This document shows positions 34,629 to 47,500 of a DNA stretch of 64,000 nucleotides, piece after piece. The position numbers and the translations under genes were made by a program. Source of the DNA: Camillea tinctor (taxonomy: Eukaryota > Ascomycota > Sordariomycetes > Xylariales > Xylariaceae); assembly GCA_022578605.1 (NCBI GenBank), contig MU394074.1, positions 62,001 to 126,000 of the forward strand, written 5' to 3'. Under the pieces are notes generated by a model that had not been told where the DNA came from, made no database searches, and worked only from the letters and a program-made list of their open reading frames with translations. Numbering within the stretch: position 1 is the first letter of the stretch; each line of letters starts with the position of its first letter.

Positions 34629-35334
34629 ATGTCGGGTACGTTTGGCTGTTACAGCCGTGCCTCAGCTAGCCTCTATCACCTATAACACTGCTAACCTTGG
34701 ATATTTATAACAATTCAATAGGAAGCGCGGGATTTGATCGACATATCACCATCTTCTCCGAGCAAGGAAGACTCTACCAAGTCGGTATGCTTCCTTGAGC
34801 CTCCTTCCCCCCTCCATATGCCGCCCCCGCGGCGAGAATCATCATTCCCCGTCTATAATATCGGGATTACAGTATCAGACATCAGAACCGATGTGGTAAT
34901 GGGGGCGCTGACCACCGGTTTCGTTTACAGAATATGCATTCAAAGCAATCACAGCTGCGAATATCATGTCGATAGGCGTCCGCGGCAAGGATTGCGCAGT
35001 TGTTCTATCCCAGAAGAAGGTTCCGGTGCGTGCTTCACACAGTCTCTACCAAGCTGTATGGTGGATCCTCCCAAGGCTAGAGCTGATATTATATGCCAGG
35101 ATAAACTTATCGACCCCTCATCCGTCTCGCACATCTTCCAGATTTCCCCGTCGGTTGGCTGCGTCATGACCGGCTCTATCGCGGATGCTCGTGCGTTTGC
35201 GCAGCGCGCTCAGGGTGAAGCTGCCGAGTTCAGATACAAGTACGGATATGAAATGCCGTGTGATGTTTTGGCCAAAAGATTAGCCAACATCAGCCAGGTT
35301 TACACACAGAGGGTGAGTGAGGCTCCGCTACTGA

Positions 35335-35367
<33 letters not shown>

Positions 35368-35805
35368 ACGGGTCAGCCTGATTGTTCTGCTCCGGCTGAC
35401 GCTTACGATTACCATCAGGCTCACATGCGCCCGTACGGTGTCGCGACGACTCTGGTATCCTTGGACTCCGAATTCGGACCGCAACTTTACAAGTGTGACC
35501 CTGCAGGCTACTACGTCGGATATAAGGGCACGGCTGCGGGACCTAAGCAGCAGGAGGCGCTCAATCACCTGGAGAAGAAGCTCAAAAACAAGGATCACGC
35601 CGAGGGCAGCTGGGAAGAGGTTGTAGAGCTGGCCATTACCACGCTCAGTACGGTACTAAGCATGGACTTCAAGAAGGGCGAGATTGAGATCGGAATTGTC
35701 GGAGGCCCTCGGGCAGATGGCAAGGAAGGTCCAGATCCCTCTTTCAGAACATTGACGGAGGACGAGATCGACGAGCGCCTACAGGCTATTGCAGAGAAAG
35801 ATTAG
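34629..35805 (+). CDS. SCL1: 20S proteasome subunit alpha 1
   Basis: Alpha1 ring subunit of the 20S proteasome (yeast Scl1, human PSMA6), 254 residues. Exons are 34629-34635, 34722-34784, 34931-35025, 35100-35312 and 35419-35805. The first coding exon is 7 nt (ATG, TCG and one base). Joined, the start reads [20 protein letters not shown], the proteasome alpha signature, and runs into YQVEYAFKAI. Further matches to Scl1 are [63 protein letters not shown] and a final [10 protein letters not shown]. All intron phases close. The fourth intron carries a CTG repeat. A transposon end lies about 350 bp upstream, so the promoter is short or the insertion is tolerated. Confidence 0.97.
35338..35368 (+). 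repeat. CTG trinucleotide repeat in SCL1 intron 4
   Basis: About ten units of CTG/TGC lie between the donor and acceptor of the fourth SCL1 intron, outside coding sequence. Confidence 0.9.
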
Positions 35806-38103
35806 TAGTAGTTAGTGGGTACCTAGGTACCAATGGGCGGGTGAGGCGTAAGGCTGAGGACTGGATTGGGTTGGGCGGCTGTTACATTTGTGTAGGCGAT
35901 CTGGATCGCCGCCCCCATTTTATGCCAGTAACCATTGGAGGCGAAACCTCTCCAATATGTATCACCCCGGCTCTTGTCCTCACCTGCAACTACGCTAATG
36001 CTACGGATATTGTGCACATAAGCTTTTTATGATTAAGCGATGTTTGATCTCCACTGTATTCGGTGCAAGTAGTAGTGAGATGTGCATTCTCACGAACACA
36101 GCCCAGGAATGAACATAGCTGAAGAATATACCGATGTGGGTGAAGCGTGACATGGGGGCAACCAGCTCGCAAACAAAAGTACATACATATAAGAAAAAAA
36201 GGTGGTGAATAATCTGGGCGGTGAGCGTAAATTTGACCGAAGACCTGATAAAATCCTAAAAAATGTAAATGTGACGGTACAAGGGGATGACATTGGGGGG
36301 ATGAATAGCTAAGCTTGGGAGGACTCAAAACTTTGTCTCATCTGATTTGGTTCAATGGTGGTAAAAATAAAAGATAAAAAAATAAAGTAGTAAGTAAACA
36401 AGTCCCCCCTGGTCAATTAAGAGTTCCACGTACCCGGAGGCGCTTACAGGTAAGGGTTTCCCCGCTTATACAGGTCTGCAGTCGACCGTAGCCGCAGCCG
36501 CTATCAATTGATAATGGTTGACAGCTGCAAGACTTCAGGTGCCAAGGGCTCTCCGGGGGTTAAAAAGAAAGGTGGAACATAACCTTCTCTCTCCCTATAG
36601 GGACTGCGAAAGTCCGATAACGACCTCAGATTGGTAATTACCTACATAGCGGGATGACGCATGTAAGTGTATGCGGTTAAATAAGCAAATACGAATATAG
36701 GTAACTTAGGTACTTGCTTGGTACTAGGCAACCCAATTATTGAAATTGTCTCTCCTTATTTTTATTTTAATGATTTTTGTTTTCTTTGTCTTTTCTTTTA
36801 CTATAGGTTATAGGTACTTTATTATATTTCCTTTTTCTTATGTCGTCTTTTCTTTTTTTCGGGATTCTTGTTGAGTCTCATAAACCACCACCGGAGATTT
36901 TCTATCTATATGCAGATCCCAAGTTACACTGTTACATCTCTAAAAGAGATATTGTAATTAAATCTGAGCTACACATACCTAACCTTTTCACCTATTAATT
37001 GTGGGAAAGCAGTGGCTAATTCTTTAGTGATACGTTAGTGTAGGGAACTAGGAGAATATATTCAGCTGCGCCCACAACGTGGCTGAGATTCCTCGGCGAA
37101 CGGTTTATTGGTCAATGAGTTCTAAATAGTCTCTTAGCATCTGATGGAAGAGGTACCGACTCTTTTATTTTGGCCTGGGAGCGAAGCTGCATTAGGAACT
37201 AACTATAGTAGTGGCGTTGCTGAATTGCTGTCTTACCTCTCTGTTGCCAGCCAAACAGCTACTATCATGGAGGCTCTTCTGTACCGATGCTTCGGCGGTC
37301 TTGGAGACCCTCCCTCTCACACCCCCTTGCCCCTATAGCACAGAACCCACCTCGGGTGTATGTCAGATAATTGTTAGTGTTGAGAGTTCACTAGTGAAAT
37401 TTTTCTAGTCCCTGCAGTAAACTGCAGTAAACCACAGTTAACGTGCAGATAAAGCGCCGAGTGCCATGAGTGTCACTTTGTAATTCCCCGGTACATCAGG
37501 GCTTAGTCTCAAAGCCAACTGAAGATCCGGCGGGTTAAACGTCCAGCTCTGTCAGGATATCCAGGTTTGAGCTTGCACCTGGTTTTTGGTTAGATGTGCT
37601 AGAAACCATCCTGATTCGATGGAATATCTCCGCGTAGTGTATGTCTGAATCCTACTATTGTAGTCGTTTGCGTGTAGCCTTATGGACCACGGGTGCGGGT
37701 GCGGTAGTTCGGTATTACGAACTCCTCCTTGTCAACTATGGTATCGAGAGCCCTCACAGTTTATGGGTCATTCGAAAGAAACTCCCGGCACCTACAAAAA
37801 CTACGTGGATTCGCCCCCTATCAAACGTTCGACCATGAGGATTCATCACTATCCTTCAAGCTGGTTTCTAGACTACGTAAGCTCTGATATCTCTTGTCAC
37901 GTTTTCACATCACGCACTTGAATTGTTTTTAAACCGGTGTTCCGGAAGAAAATTTGTTGAGTATTTCTTTTGCTGGCTAAGAACTCAACTTTCTATCACC
38001 ACCTCCAGTACCAACACATCTCAAGACCTAGGGTCAACACTACGATATCATAATTCACGAAGCAACGAAGTCAACGTAGCCCAGTGTATAGCAGCCGAGA
38101 AAA
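35806..38103. other. Intergenic region downstream of SCL1
   Basis: No convincing gene. It holds a T-rich tract at 36746-36865, short direct repeats CTGCAGTAAAC at about 37412-37434, and probable leader sequence just before 38104. A 64-codon frame at 37144-37338 shows no features. Confidence 0.45.
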
Positions 38104-38951
38104 ATGGACGGATGTAAGTACAAGACTACACCCGGGAGTCTACGGAGTCAAAAGGGGTATAGAACACGCCACGTTTGTACTATTTTCTAACTTAGCTTAA
38201 ACCTAGTAAACGAGTATCGAAGAGCGCGGGTAGCCCAGGTCCTCTACGACTTCCGAAATCTCCAATACTACATTGCAAACGCACCTTCAACCCCACCAAA
38301 CGACGATGACTACCACACAAGGGGTTGGGCGGCGCTGCGTCAGTGTGCTATAGACGGGCAGCACATACTTGACTGTGCAGCGGACGTAACAGTACCACAG
38401 TCGAATGGCGATGAAGAAGAGCAGGCAAAAGCAGAGCTTAAGCAGTTCGTTATCCCACCACTTTACGCATAAAATAAACCACGAAATCCTGTCGAAATGA
38501 GAGACTAACCAACCCCCTTACACAGGGTCCTGCTCGATGCCTTTGCTCGCAGGCACGAGGGACAAAAAATCTATCTCCGTCAAGCTGCCGCACAACAATG
38601 GGTCGAGCTGCGAGAGCAGGTTCTCCAAGGCCAAAGACCTACATCTGCTCATCAGCGTCAACTAAGAGCTTGCGATGATCACCTACGACATGTATGGCCC
38701 AACCCCTCCTCCCTCCCGCTTTTCTACCTCATCCTATGCTTCTGCTATCTTATCACAACATATAGACAAACTATCCTGATAGTATTGTAGACTTTCTGAC
38801 CAACTTCAACCAGGAACTGGCACAGATCACGGACGAAAGGGTTTACGAAGAGCTTCGAAACAACGACATTAACCTAGGTGCCTGGACAGCCGAAGACCCA
38901 AGTCTGAGGGCGGTTCAGCGCTGGGTGCGAGCCCGACCCCAGATAAGTTAA
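38104..38951 (+). CDS. Unknown four-exon gene, 199 residues
   Basis: I do not recognise this protein. Exons are 38104-38113, 38207-38444, 38526-38691 and 38766-38951. Evidence for a real gene: three adjacent long open segments without internal stops, joined by introns of 93, 81 and 74 nt. These introns have GTAAGT, GTTCGT and GTATGG donors, CTAAC branch sites in the first two and AG acceptors, and every phase closes to one stop. The product is mostly helical and charged. It has YRRARVAQVLYDFRNLQYY early, EEEQAKAELKQ and then LLDAFARRHEGQ and QQWVELREQV in the middle, and VQRWVRARPQIS at the end. There is no signal peptide or membrane span. The first exon is only 10 nt. Donor 2 is weak; if it is wrong, exon 2 runs to a TAA at 38470. 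Confidence 0.65.
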
Positions 38952-41142
38952 ACCGTTTGCAGCTCACATGACAATGAGGAATTTCCTCACTAGGAGCAGT
39001 CGACAGGCAAACGGTATTCATATTTCCAAATTTGAAGAACATCCCATCGAATTTGCACAATAGATGGTGGCATGAATCGAATACACTAGCATGATATGCA
39101 GAATAACCGGTCATGAGGGGGAATAGACTGGCTGGAGGAACCCCTGGATATAAAGATGAACATAATAGCGTGGATTACAAAAGCGAGCAGACATTCGTTT
39201 GGGTTACTACAAATTAGAGGGGGAAATTTATCTGGCTATCACTCTTTAAACGACATAGACGATCCGGAAGACATTCCCGGGAGGAACAAGACACGGATAG
39301 ATGAAAAACAGAAGAGATGCTGGCTGCCCGGAGCAGTAGGACAGAATGTACACTAGGAAGCAATATTATTTATTTAGGACTACACTAACAAGCTATTTCC
39401 AATGAAATCATCTACATGTTGATGGCTCAAACTTAATGATGAAGTTCTCCTATGAACAAAATTTGTAAGGCACCGAGTAGGTAGTTGTAAACTTTTCGAA
39501 GCTCAAGACACCCAAGGGCAAGAAACCAGTCGCCCAAGTAAAATCCTCGGCCTCTTCCAAGAAATAAGGGTTAAGCCTTTAAAGTGAGAATTCAACAAGT
39601 AATTTCCAACAATACCCAATTAGAAACCCCAACACTATTATTCTTTAGACATGCATTGCAAGGGGGACGATGTTTTATGCATAAGAGGCTAACAAATGTT
39701 TTAGTATTCAGCTTGGCACATTACGAAAGTTACTATCAGACATACCTCCTTTTCAACTTCAATTTACAAAACTCGATGACACTACGCACGCAGTCATGAT
39801 CTCGGTGAAACATCACAAAAAACAAACAAACTACCATAATTAGTAGGTAATTCCTAACCATCGAAAAAAAAAAAAATAGAAAATCAGAACACGTCTGATT
39901 TTAGTTATGATGATGAGGTTGGTGTTAATTATGGCTTAAAATTCGGATTCATAGAGGAGCCAGACACTTCTGTTAACCTACTAGACGTTGCCAATTTGAT
40001 AGCTCAGGTACCTGCTAGTCTGTACTTACAATGGACATTACTGAGCTAACATAGGAATACCTAACCTACTACTACCTACCTAGGTACTAAGTTGACAGCA
40101 CATCTCTAGTGAAGGGGTAGCCTAGTTACACAACAGCACGTGCGGTAGGGGTGGTATCATACCATGTACGTGGTTAAGTGAGGTAGTGGATGTCTCTAAC
40201 TTTTGATCTAATGCAGGTGTGCCATGCCAATAAATAGACGGGACTTCACCCGATGACAGCAGCTGAAGCGGTTGCAGGAAGCACTAGTCCGGGTGTCACG
40301 CAGGTGGTGATCGAATTGGGGGTCATCGGAATAATGTAAGTCCCCCCACAAGGTTAAGCTTAAAAATTCCCAGTCAGTGGGAGGCCTACGACATTGACTG
40401 CACAAGTGGAGCCCTGGCTTCAAAGCCTAGGTCCGGGGTTGTAACTTAGTAGTAGAAATTCCTTTAGATAGGTACCTATGTACTCAGACCCGCTTAAAAA
40501 AAAGAAAATTCTTATCATCACTAGCAACGTCACCCTCGTCACCTTCGTGATCTTTATGAGATCATTTTGATGATATCAGCTCACTTAAGGTTTGGACTAA
40601 AAGATTGAAGAGAGAAAGAAAGAAAGATCATAATACAAGAACTAGAGAATCAATACCTGCATAGCCATCTTTTTTTTTTTTTTTTGTTCAACCGAAAATA
40701 AGGCCGCAAGCTGATAGTTTACGCGCGGCTAAGGACGCTGATCCGGTTACTCTCTTGACGACTTGGGCACCGCGAAGCCGCAGCGATACATCGGTAAGTC
40801 CGAAGATCGTGGGCTTCACTTTTCTTTTCCCCCTTATGCTCTTCCTTAGCTCTGTGTATACACAATCAAAACTTCCATTTCCAACACCGCCATCTTCTTT
40901 GCATCCGGTATCTTTTTGCCTAGATAGTACCCGGATTCACTCGGATAGCGGAGATCGATGAACAACCCGTCCTTCTAGGTTAGCCATTCCCGTTTTCTTT
41001 TTCTTTTGCTGGTCCATCTCTTACCTATGATGGAACAGACTCGGTTGGCCTTGGACTACATACCTACTACTTAGCCCCAACCTACCCTTTTCCCCCTCTT
41101 CTTAGCCTTTAATCACCTACCTGGTCTAGCTCCTTTCCGAAC
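38952..41142. other. Intergenic region, 2.2 kb
   Basis: No supported gene. Contains dense ACCTA/TAGGT motifs at about 40050-40095, a possible but rejected two-exon micro-gene at 40253-40443, a T run at 40672-40687, and C/T-rich leader sequence before 41143. Confidence 0.45.
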
Positions 41143-41940
41143 ATGGCTACCCTAACCTGTAAGGCTTGCCGGGATCCTCTCGTCCTCGAAGTCGAAGACG
41201 AGGAGGGAGCCGACGACGGAGGAACGCAGTTCATCCCCGATGACCTGGAGCTGTCGTGTGGCTGCCACTTCCACTGGCAATGCCTGCTCGACCAATCCCT
41301 GCAAGTCTCCATGTCTCTCCAGTGTCCGTCGTGCGGTGCGCAGCTCGCCGCCAACGCGCCCGGCCCCTCGGCCACCAACCCCTTCTTCCCGGTCTCTTCG
41401 GGCAGCTGCATCCCCACGCGATACACCAACGAGGGCGGCGTGCAGGAGAACTTCGACCTCCTCCCCGCCCTGACGGAGGAGGCCTACCTCGAAGCCAACC
41501 CCGAAGCCCGCCGTGCCCGCGCCTTCCACGTCATGTGCAGCGAGGGCGACGTGGGCCCCATCATAGACCTCCTCGCCGAGGCGGACCTGCCGAGCGACGA
41601 CGGGCTCCCCACGATGAGCCGCGCAAAGCTGCTCCGCTACCAGGACCCCCTCGCCCACATGCGCAGCGCCCTGCACGTCGCCGTCGAGGCCGCCCAGGAG
41701 CAGGTCCTCTGGCTGCTGCTGTGGATGGCGTCGCCGCTGCGCACGGCAGCTTTCCCCGAGAGCGCCAGACAGACCGCTGCTGCTATCGGGCTGCAGAGGC
41801 CGGAGACGGGGGCACTGCACGACGACATCCGCGCGCTCGCCGATGAGACGGGACGCACGGCGGAGGCGCTCGCGGCTGAGAAGGGGGGCCCGTGGGCGGC
41901 GGTGGTGCAGGCTGGGGTGCTGCGTCCGGGATCGTCGTAG
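41143..41940 (+). CDS. RING-like zinc-finger protein with helical C-terminus
   Basis: Intronless, 265 residues, markedly GC-richer than its surroundings. The N-terminus carries a RING-like arrangement of metal ligands: C6, C9, C39, C41 or H42, H44, C47, C61 and C64. An acidic insert (EVEDEEGADDGG) lies between the first and second pairs. This spacing suggests an E3 ubiquitin ligase, but the second and third ligand positions are ambiguous. Residues 105-255 are helical, with ARAFHVMCSEGDVGPIIDLL and SALHVAVEAAQEQVLWLLLWM looking like degenerate ankyrin repeats. Frames on other strands over the same bases are shadows caused by GC-rich third positions. Ligase activity and substrate are inferred or unknown. 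Confidence 0.78.
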   Translation: MATLTCKACRDPLVLEVEDEEGADDGGTQFIPDDLELSCGCHFHWQCLLDQSLQVSMSLQCPSCGAQLAANAPGPSATNPFFPVSSGSCIPTRYTNEGGVQENFDLLPALTEEAYLEANPEARRARAFHVMCSEGDVGPIIDLLAEADLPSDDGLPTMSRAKLLRYQDPLAHMRSALHVAVEAAQEQVLWLLLWMASPLRTAAFPESARQTAAAIGLQRPETGALHDDIRALADETGRTAEALAAEKGGPWAAVVQAGVLRPGSS

Positions 41941-42380
41941 GTTAGTCAACTTGGCTCTATACGCCGTCGATAAGATGGTTGGGGAGAGTTATGCTCTGCG
42001 CAGCAACAGGCAAGGAAGACAAAAAAAAAACAAATCTAGGCATCTATCAAAGAACATGTTCTGACTGAGTAATTACGACGTGTGGATATGTCGGGTTCAA
42101 GTTCAATCAAAGCTCTTGTGACAGGTAGGTATCCAATTAGAAACTTAATCGTACCATAGTCATTCTGATTCAGCTGGCCAACTTCCAAGCCTCCTTATTT
42201 CTTGTTGCATCCACTAATCAATTCTAAATGCTACGTCCCGAACGAATTTCTAGAAAGAAAGAAGAAAGAAGGAAAGACACGGCTCCATTTTATCTGTTTA
42301 GGATTACGAGTTACTGCTACATACATCGACATTATCCATCATTGTTGAAACCCTTCTTTTTTTATTTTTAACAAAGTGGT

Positions 42381-42406
42381 TTTGTTGTTGTTGTTGTTGT
42401 TGTTGT
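42381..42406 (+). repeat. TTG trinucleotide repeat
   Basis: About eight tandem TTG units in intergenic sequence. Confidence 0.9.
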
Positions 42407-44324
42407 AAGTCAGTGGAGGACCCGTTACCGGATATAGATATATACGCCGGTTTGAGAGTTATTCTTTACGGAGACGGGGGGGACGATGGACGGGGATTGA
42501 TGAACCCACATTCTAGAAAAGACCAAGGAAACAAAAATAACTGGAGAAAGAGAGGTTGTTATTTTCCTTGTTTTGAGGGGGACTTCTTCTACTTTTTTCT
42601 TGGGTTGCGGGATTTCAATTAAAGGGAATGGGTAAACCCACCACCCACACCCTTTTCCTATCTATATAGGTAGGCGTTGAAACTGAGGGGGAAGTGGTTT
42701 GTGTATACGCACTATACGGGGACTTCACTCTGCTGGAGCTAATTGAAACGTTTTTTTTTTAAAGTAGAAACTTGATGCTGGCTTATCCTGGGTTTACGCT
42801 GACCAGTGTGCTAATAGCAACGTACGTTGATTTCCAACGGCCGGGGACTAAAATAACCTCTAACTGAACTAACTAGCCTAACTCATATTGATATGTTGCA
42901 CATGTGACATGTGAAAGTTGGAAAACCTCGTGTTGGCTAGTTGCTATTTACTAACCTCTCGGGGGGTTTCTTGCGTTCGTCTATTCTTTCTTTCAATGTT
43001 CCTTACCATCCCTTCCTCCCCCACCACCCTCGCCCCCCCCCCATTCCCTATTATGTGGCGTGGTTTCTTGGGACTTTGGGATTCCCTTGATATAGTGCTG
43101 CTGGGGGAATTGGCGGGGATATACTTGTAAGTTTGTATGTGTAGGGCGGATATAAAGGGGGTTCACCTGATACAGCGCGGTATATAGGGGGGTAAGTAGG
43201 TAAGTGTCCTCTACTGCTCCACGCGCTACTCCTACATGCAAATCCCGGAGGAAAACAGCCTAACTCTTGATTACCTGGAAGTGTTTCTGAGAAGTTAGTT
43301 CGGGCTTTGAAGGGGAGGGGAGGGAAAGAGGAGATATAGACGGATGATATGATTAACTACCTAGCTACACAGGTAGGTAAGAGGTTGTTACTTAGTAATC
43401 GTTACGAGGTGGAATTTCTCATCCCTAATACTACCTCCTTTGCTATACACTGCACTTGCATCTATAGAATAGGTTACGTACATACGCCTCGACATTGGGT
43501 AGTAGTCATGTCGGCACCGACAAGTTCGCCACCCCCACTACCCTCATCTTCTCTTCTTCTATAGCCAACCAGTATCGCGACCTCGCACACCGGGAGCTCA
43601 TGGTATGGGTTGCAGAACATATCGCCGCTCCGTCTACGTTCGAAGGAATTTCTGTAACCTCTCCTACGAACGAGCGAACGAATGGGCGAGGAAGTGTTTC
43701 GACCTCGTAGTGCAACGCCCAGGAGGAGGACGAGGAGGACGAGCCCCGAACCGGTGTGTATGTAAGCCGGAGCTGCTGCTCTTGGAGAGCATGTTTATAG
43801 GAATGCGGCTTGCATACGATCCTATTGGTTCCATGTATATAGGGTATATAGAGCTTATTAGTCGGCTTACCTACGTGCCGTCTTTATCTTGCCTAATCTA
43901 TATATCCGACTTACACGCATCCTGATGCATTACGACACTCACTTGCTACCCTCTACCCCTTTTTTTTCTCTCCGAGACCTTGAGAGGATCACGGTTAAAC
44001 GTAGGTTAGATAGGTAGGTCAGGCACGCCATGTGATCTTCGGGTATTCCTATATCTCTCCCCCTATACGCTTCTGATTCCTACGCATTTTGGCACATGTG
44101 TGGGCGGGTATCTGGACCCGCATGGCGTGCAGCGCAACTTTGATGTGGGAAAAAAAAGGGGAAGTCGTGGAGGAATGGTCACGATACGTCGGCGGCGGCG
44201 CATTATGACGCCTTCCATGATATGTTTCTGAGAATCGGTGGCTTCGCGCGCGGCGCGTGGCTTGCTACGGATCCGATGGAAGAGGAAGGGGTTAAGGGGT
44301 AGCGAGGATTTCTAACTTGGGAGT

Positions 44325-44362
44325 GGGTGGTGTTGGTGTTGGTGTTGGTGTTGGTGTTGGTA
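44325..44362 (+). repeat. GTTGGT hexanucleotide repeat
   Basis: Five to six tandem GGTGTT units. They create a threonine/asparagine repeat in a minus-strand frame that I do not believe is coding. Confidence 0.9.
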
Positions 44363-44566
44363 GTAGTGGTGAACCTGCAACCTGCTTCATGGTCTTGGGT
44401 AGCATGGGGGTGGCAGGGGGAAGGGGGGAAAGGGAAGGATCCTGGCAAGAATCCATGGCAGATCCTCCACATTTCCTTCTTTCCTTCTTGTCTTCTTTGG
44501 CTTTTTTAGGTGCCCACGTTCTTTGTTGATGTGTGAGTGGGTTTGAGAGAAAGGAGGTGCTACATT

Positions 44567-44591
44567 ACATACATACATACATACATACATA
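44567..44591 (+). repeat. CATA tetranucleotide repeat
   Basis: Six tandem ACAT units in intergenic sequence. Confidence 0.9.
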
Positions 44592-47500
44592 TACGTTACG
44601 ACTATTGTTGGCAGTGATGCATGAAGTTACATCACACCCCGTAACATATTGTCCTACTGTAACCCCCGAATAAGACGGACTGTTGCTATCTTTGGCCAAC
44701 GGTGAGGCAACCGGGCAAGGTAGGTCATGTATCTAGGTAACTAGTTGGATGCTATATTAATAGGAAGAAGCTTAGTTGGTAACTCAGCTTTCTACTTTAT
44801 GTAGTTAACTAGTTTAGCTCCTGAATCTGCATTAGGTTGGATGGACGAGGAAAGGTATATCGCCCAATGGGTAGCTAGTTGAGGTTATACAGCATCTTGG
44901 CAGGTGCGTGAGGTATATGGCGACGTTAGTCAGGGGTCTCCTAGTGGAGATCTTCTCTCACTAGCGGAATAATCCGTTCTGCTACAATCACGACGATAAC
45001 GATGATGGTGTAGAAGTGGTGTAGCAATGTAGTATCAATGGTCCTCTAACACCCCGTTGCCTGCCAGGTTCCTGAGGTTGAGATTGTGTCTTATCCCACG
45101 TGGGCACTGTGCTCTACCTGCTGTGTACTTTTTGATTTGCATCTAGTAATTAGATCAACGATGATCCCTTTACTATTATATTATATCATCGTGCTGCCAG
45201 GATTAGGGTCGAGGTTAAGTTTGAGGTTGGCGTTGACCATGACGATAGGTTATTGTTTCGTATACTAGTACCTAGAGGTTTGCTTCTTTTCTTTATTTTC
45301 CCCACTCAGCCCCTCCCCTTCTTCGGATGGTTTAGATGATCGCCGGGAACAAGTGAGGAGAAGAAAAGTACCTAGCAGGAATAGCATCATGAAAAATGTC
45401 TTGGCACCCGAAACATGAAAGGGGCGGGAGTTCGATTGGCCGAAACAGAATACCTAGGCCATCGGGGCTTTCTTGTGTTTCGGTGATTTCAAATGTTCGG
45501 ACGAAGGAGCAACAGGAATCAACTAGAAGCCAGGTGTTGCCTGTATAGACCCAGGTCGGGAGTTCCGGAGTTGAAGCCTGCCAATCCACAATACCATGCG
45601 CCACGTGCGGCAGAATGAAAAGCAAAACCCCCCTAAAGACTAAGCTTGCTATTAGAGTCTAGCATAGATAGGGCTGCGTGCATATGCCATGATATACATG
45701 CTGGATAGTTTTGGCTAGAGTCTTGATGTAAGTGATCCTGTCTATACCCCGGTCCCGGTGGAGAAGTGCTCAGTTGAGTAGAAGAGAAGAACGAGTTAGG
45801 CATAGATATAGGTCGATCTTGGATCTAAAGTACGTCTATTGCGAAATAGGGTCAAAGAGGCTTCTCCTGATCCTCAATGGCATTTCCTATGAAGTTCGTA
45901 GGATTCAACCCTTGTGTTTCGATATGCCGACTCATGACACCATTTTTTAGGATCTAAAATCTATAGTAGGTAGCTTATCTATCAGATCAAGAAGGATCCT
46001 CTCTACGTCTTTGAAGCATCCCCGCTTTTCCGCAAGAAAGGGAAAGACGGGAAGGAAGGGTCAGCTTGCTGGTTAGTTCGTGAGAAGGCTGTGCAGATCT
46101 TATGTGGTGACGTGCATGAGGAATGGCAGTAGGGATAAAAAAAAGCTTACGAGATAGAAACATGATGTATATGCAAGAATGTCAGTAGAGTCGTATGTGT
46201 ATGCAAAGGCCTTCTTTTTCGTTGTTTTAGTGTTCAAACGGGCTTTTTAGTGGACGCGGGAAGGATTTAGACCTCGTTTTTCTAGGTAGCAGAACGAAGG
46301 TGTAGGCACCTCGTGACCTACCTGACGTTAATGAGACGAATATAGAAACAATACTAACAGCAAAAAAAAAAAGGGGGGGGGGGGATTAGATAGAGTCGTA
46401 GACATGCGCAGGTCGGTATATAGTCGAGGTATGAGATAGAGTTTTCGATCATCAAGCTGGGGTATTGGAAAGGAAGCAAATCCTTCTGCAGGGTATTTAT
46501 TAGATCAGATACTGAGCTAAAACTATTCTTCTGACCGACGTGAATGGTGATAACGACGCCAAGCCAAACGGTCGACTGACGACATTACTTTATTCCTCGT
46601 GGCATGGCAGGGTTTATTGACCCTGGCAACCACGGGTTTGATGTAGCTAATCTTTCCTTCATAGACGTCACTCGCGCTCGTATTCAGATTGGTAGATAGG
46701 CACCTGGATAAACATATCTCGTTGATAAGTTAGTTCAGAAGAGAAGGTATAGTGTAATAATGTAAGAAGAATGTCTATTGAATTCACTTCCATGATAAGT
46801 ACAGTTTAATAGTAAACATACCCCTCCCCCCTATCTGCCTCTCAAAGGCCACGATGGTGATTGGGCCTCCGAGTGCTCATAACGGGTTCATGTAGATCCC
46901 TCCTGATTGCGTCCCCATTTTGTCCTGCGATGCTTCCCTCTAAAACTTCTCAAATCCAACCCAAGTGCAATAAAAATAGATACAGAACCCCCCCTGAAGT
47001 ATATACTAAGGGAATGGTATAGGAAATAATACAAGGGATTGCTCCCTTCAGAGAACGATAACGGTATTTTGCCTCGCGGCCATAATAACATGCTCGACAC
47101 AGCGGTACCTAGCGCACTGGGTATCTTGGGGCCGCATGTCTTGAATGCATGCACTGAAAGAAAAAGAAAAAGAATGATATCCTTGTGAATATTGACCGAC
47201 CAAAGCCCCTTTTGCAACGCCCTTGTATGAAAAAAAACAAAAAAACAATGAGAGATGATAGAGAGCAGACTTTAAAAACGCGTACTATTTAGGAAAATAC
47301 AGAGTAGAATGTAGGAGAGGTATATATTGGTTAAATGAATGAAAACATGTGCGATGATAAAGGAGTGAAAATAGAGACTGAAAACGCAGAACGCGTAACG
47401 CCTTGAAGACTTGAGATGCATGATCGTGATAGATGCAAGTGGATCGTCTCTTGGTCGGCCGTAAGTCGTCGATCGTAGTATATCGTTAAGCAAACGATCA

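Noticed and set aside
37412..37434. CTGCAGTAAAC repeats sharing CAGTAAAC with the transposon end
   Set aside because: The match is only eight to nine bases, with no second end or TA duplication, so a solo transposon remnant cannot be claimed.
38469..38525. A non-canonical AT-AG intron (donor GT mutated to AT) in the unknown gene
   Set aside because: A canonical GT-AG intron beginning at 38445 gives the same downstream frame with a typical 81-nt length, so a broken donor need not be assumed.
40253..40443. Two short coding-like segments that join across GTAAGT...CCCAG into a protein of about 50 residues
   Set aside because: The intron would be only 38 nt, below the normal minimum for fungi, and there is no upstream exon or recognisable family.
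41152..41949. A 265-codon minus-strand frame opposite the RING-like gene
   Set aside because: It is a GC-rich shadow frame; the plus-strand product has ordered zinc ligands and the better start context.
45332..45625. A 97-codon minus-strand frame
   Set aside because: It has no motif, no neighbouring exon with matching phase and no conserved look; length alone is not enough in this composition.
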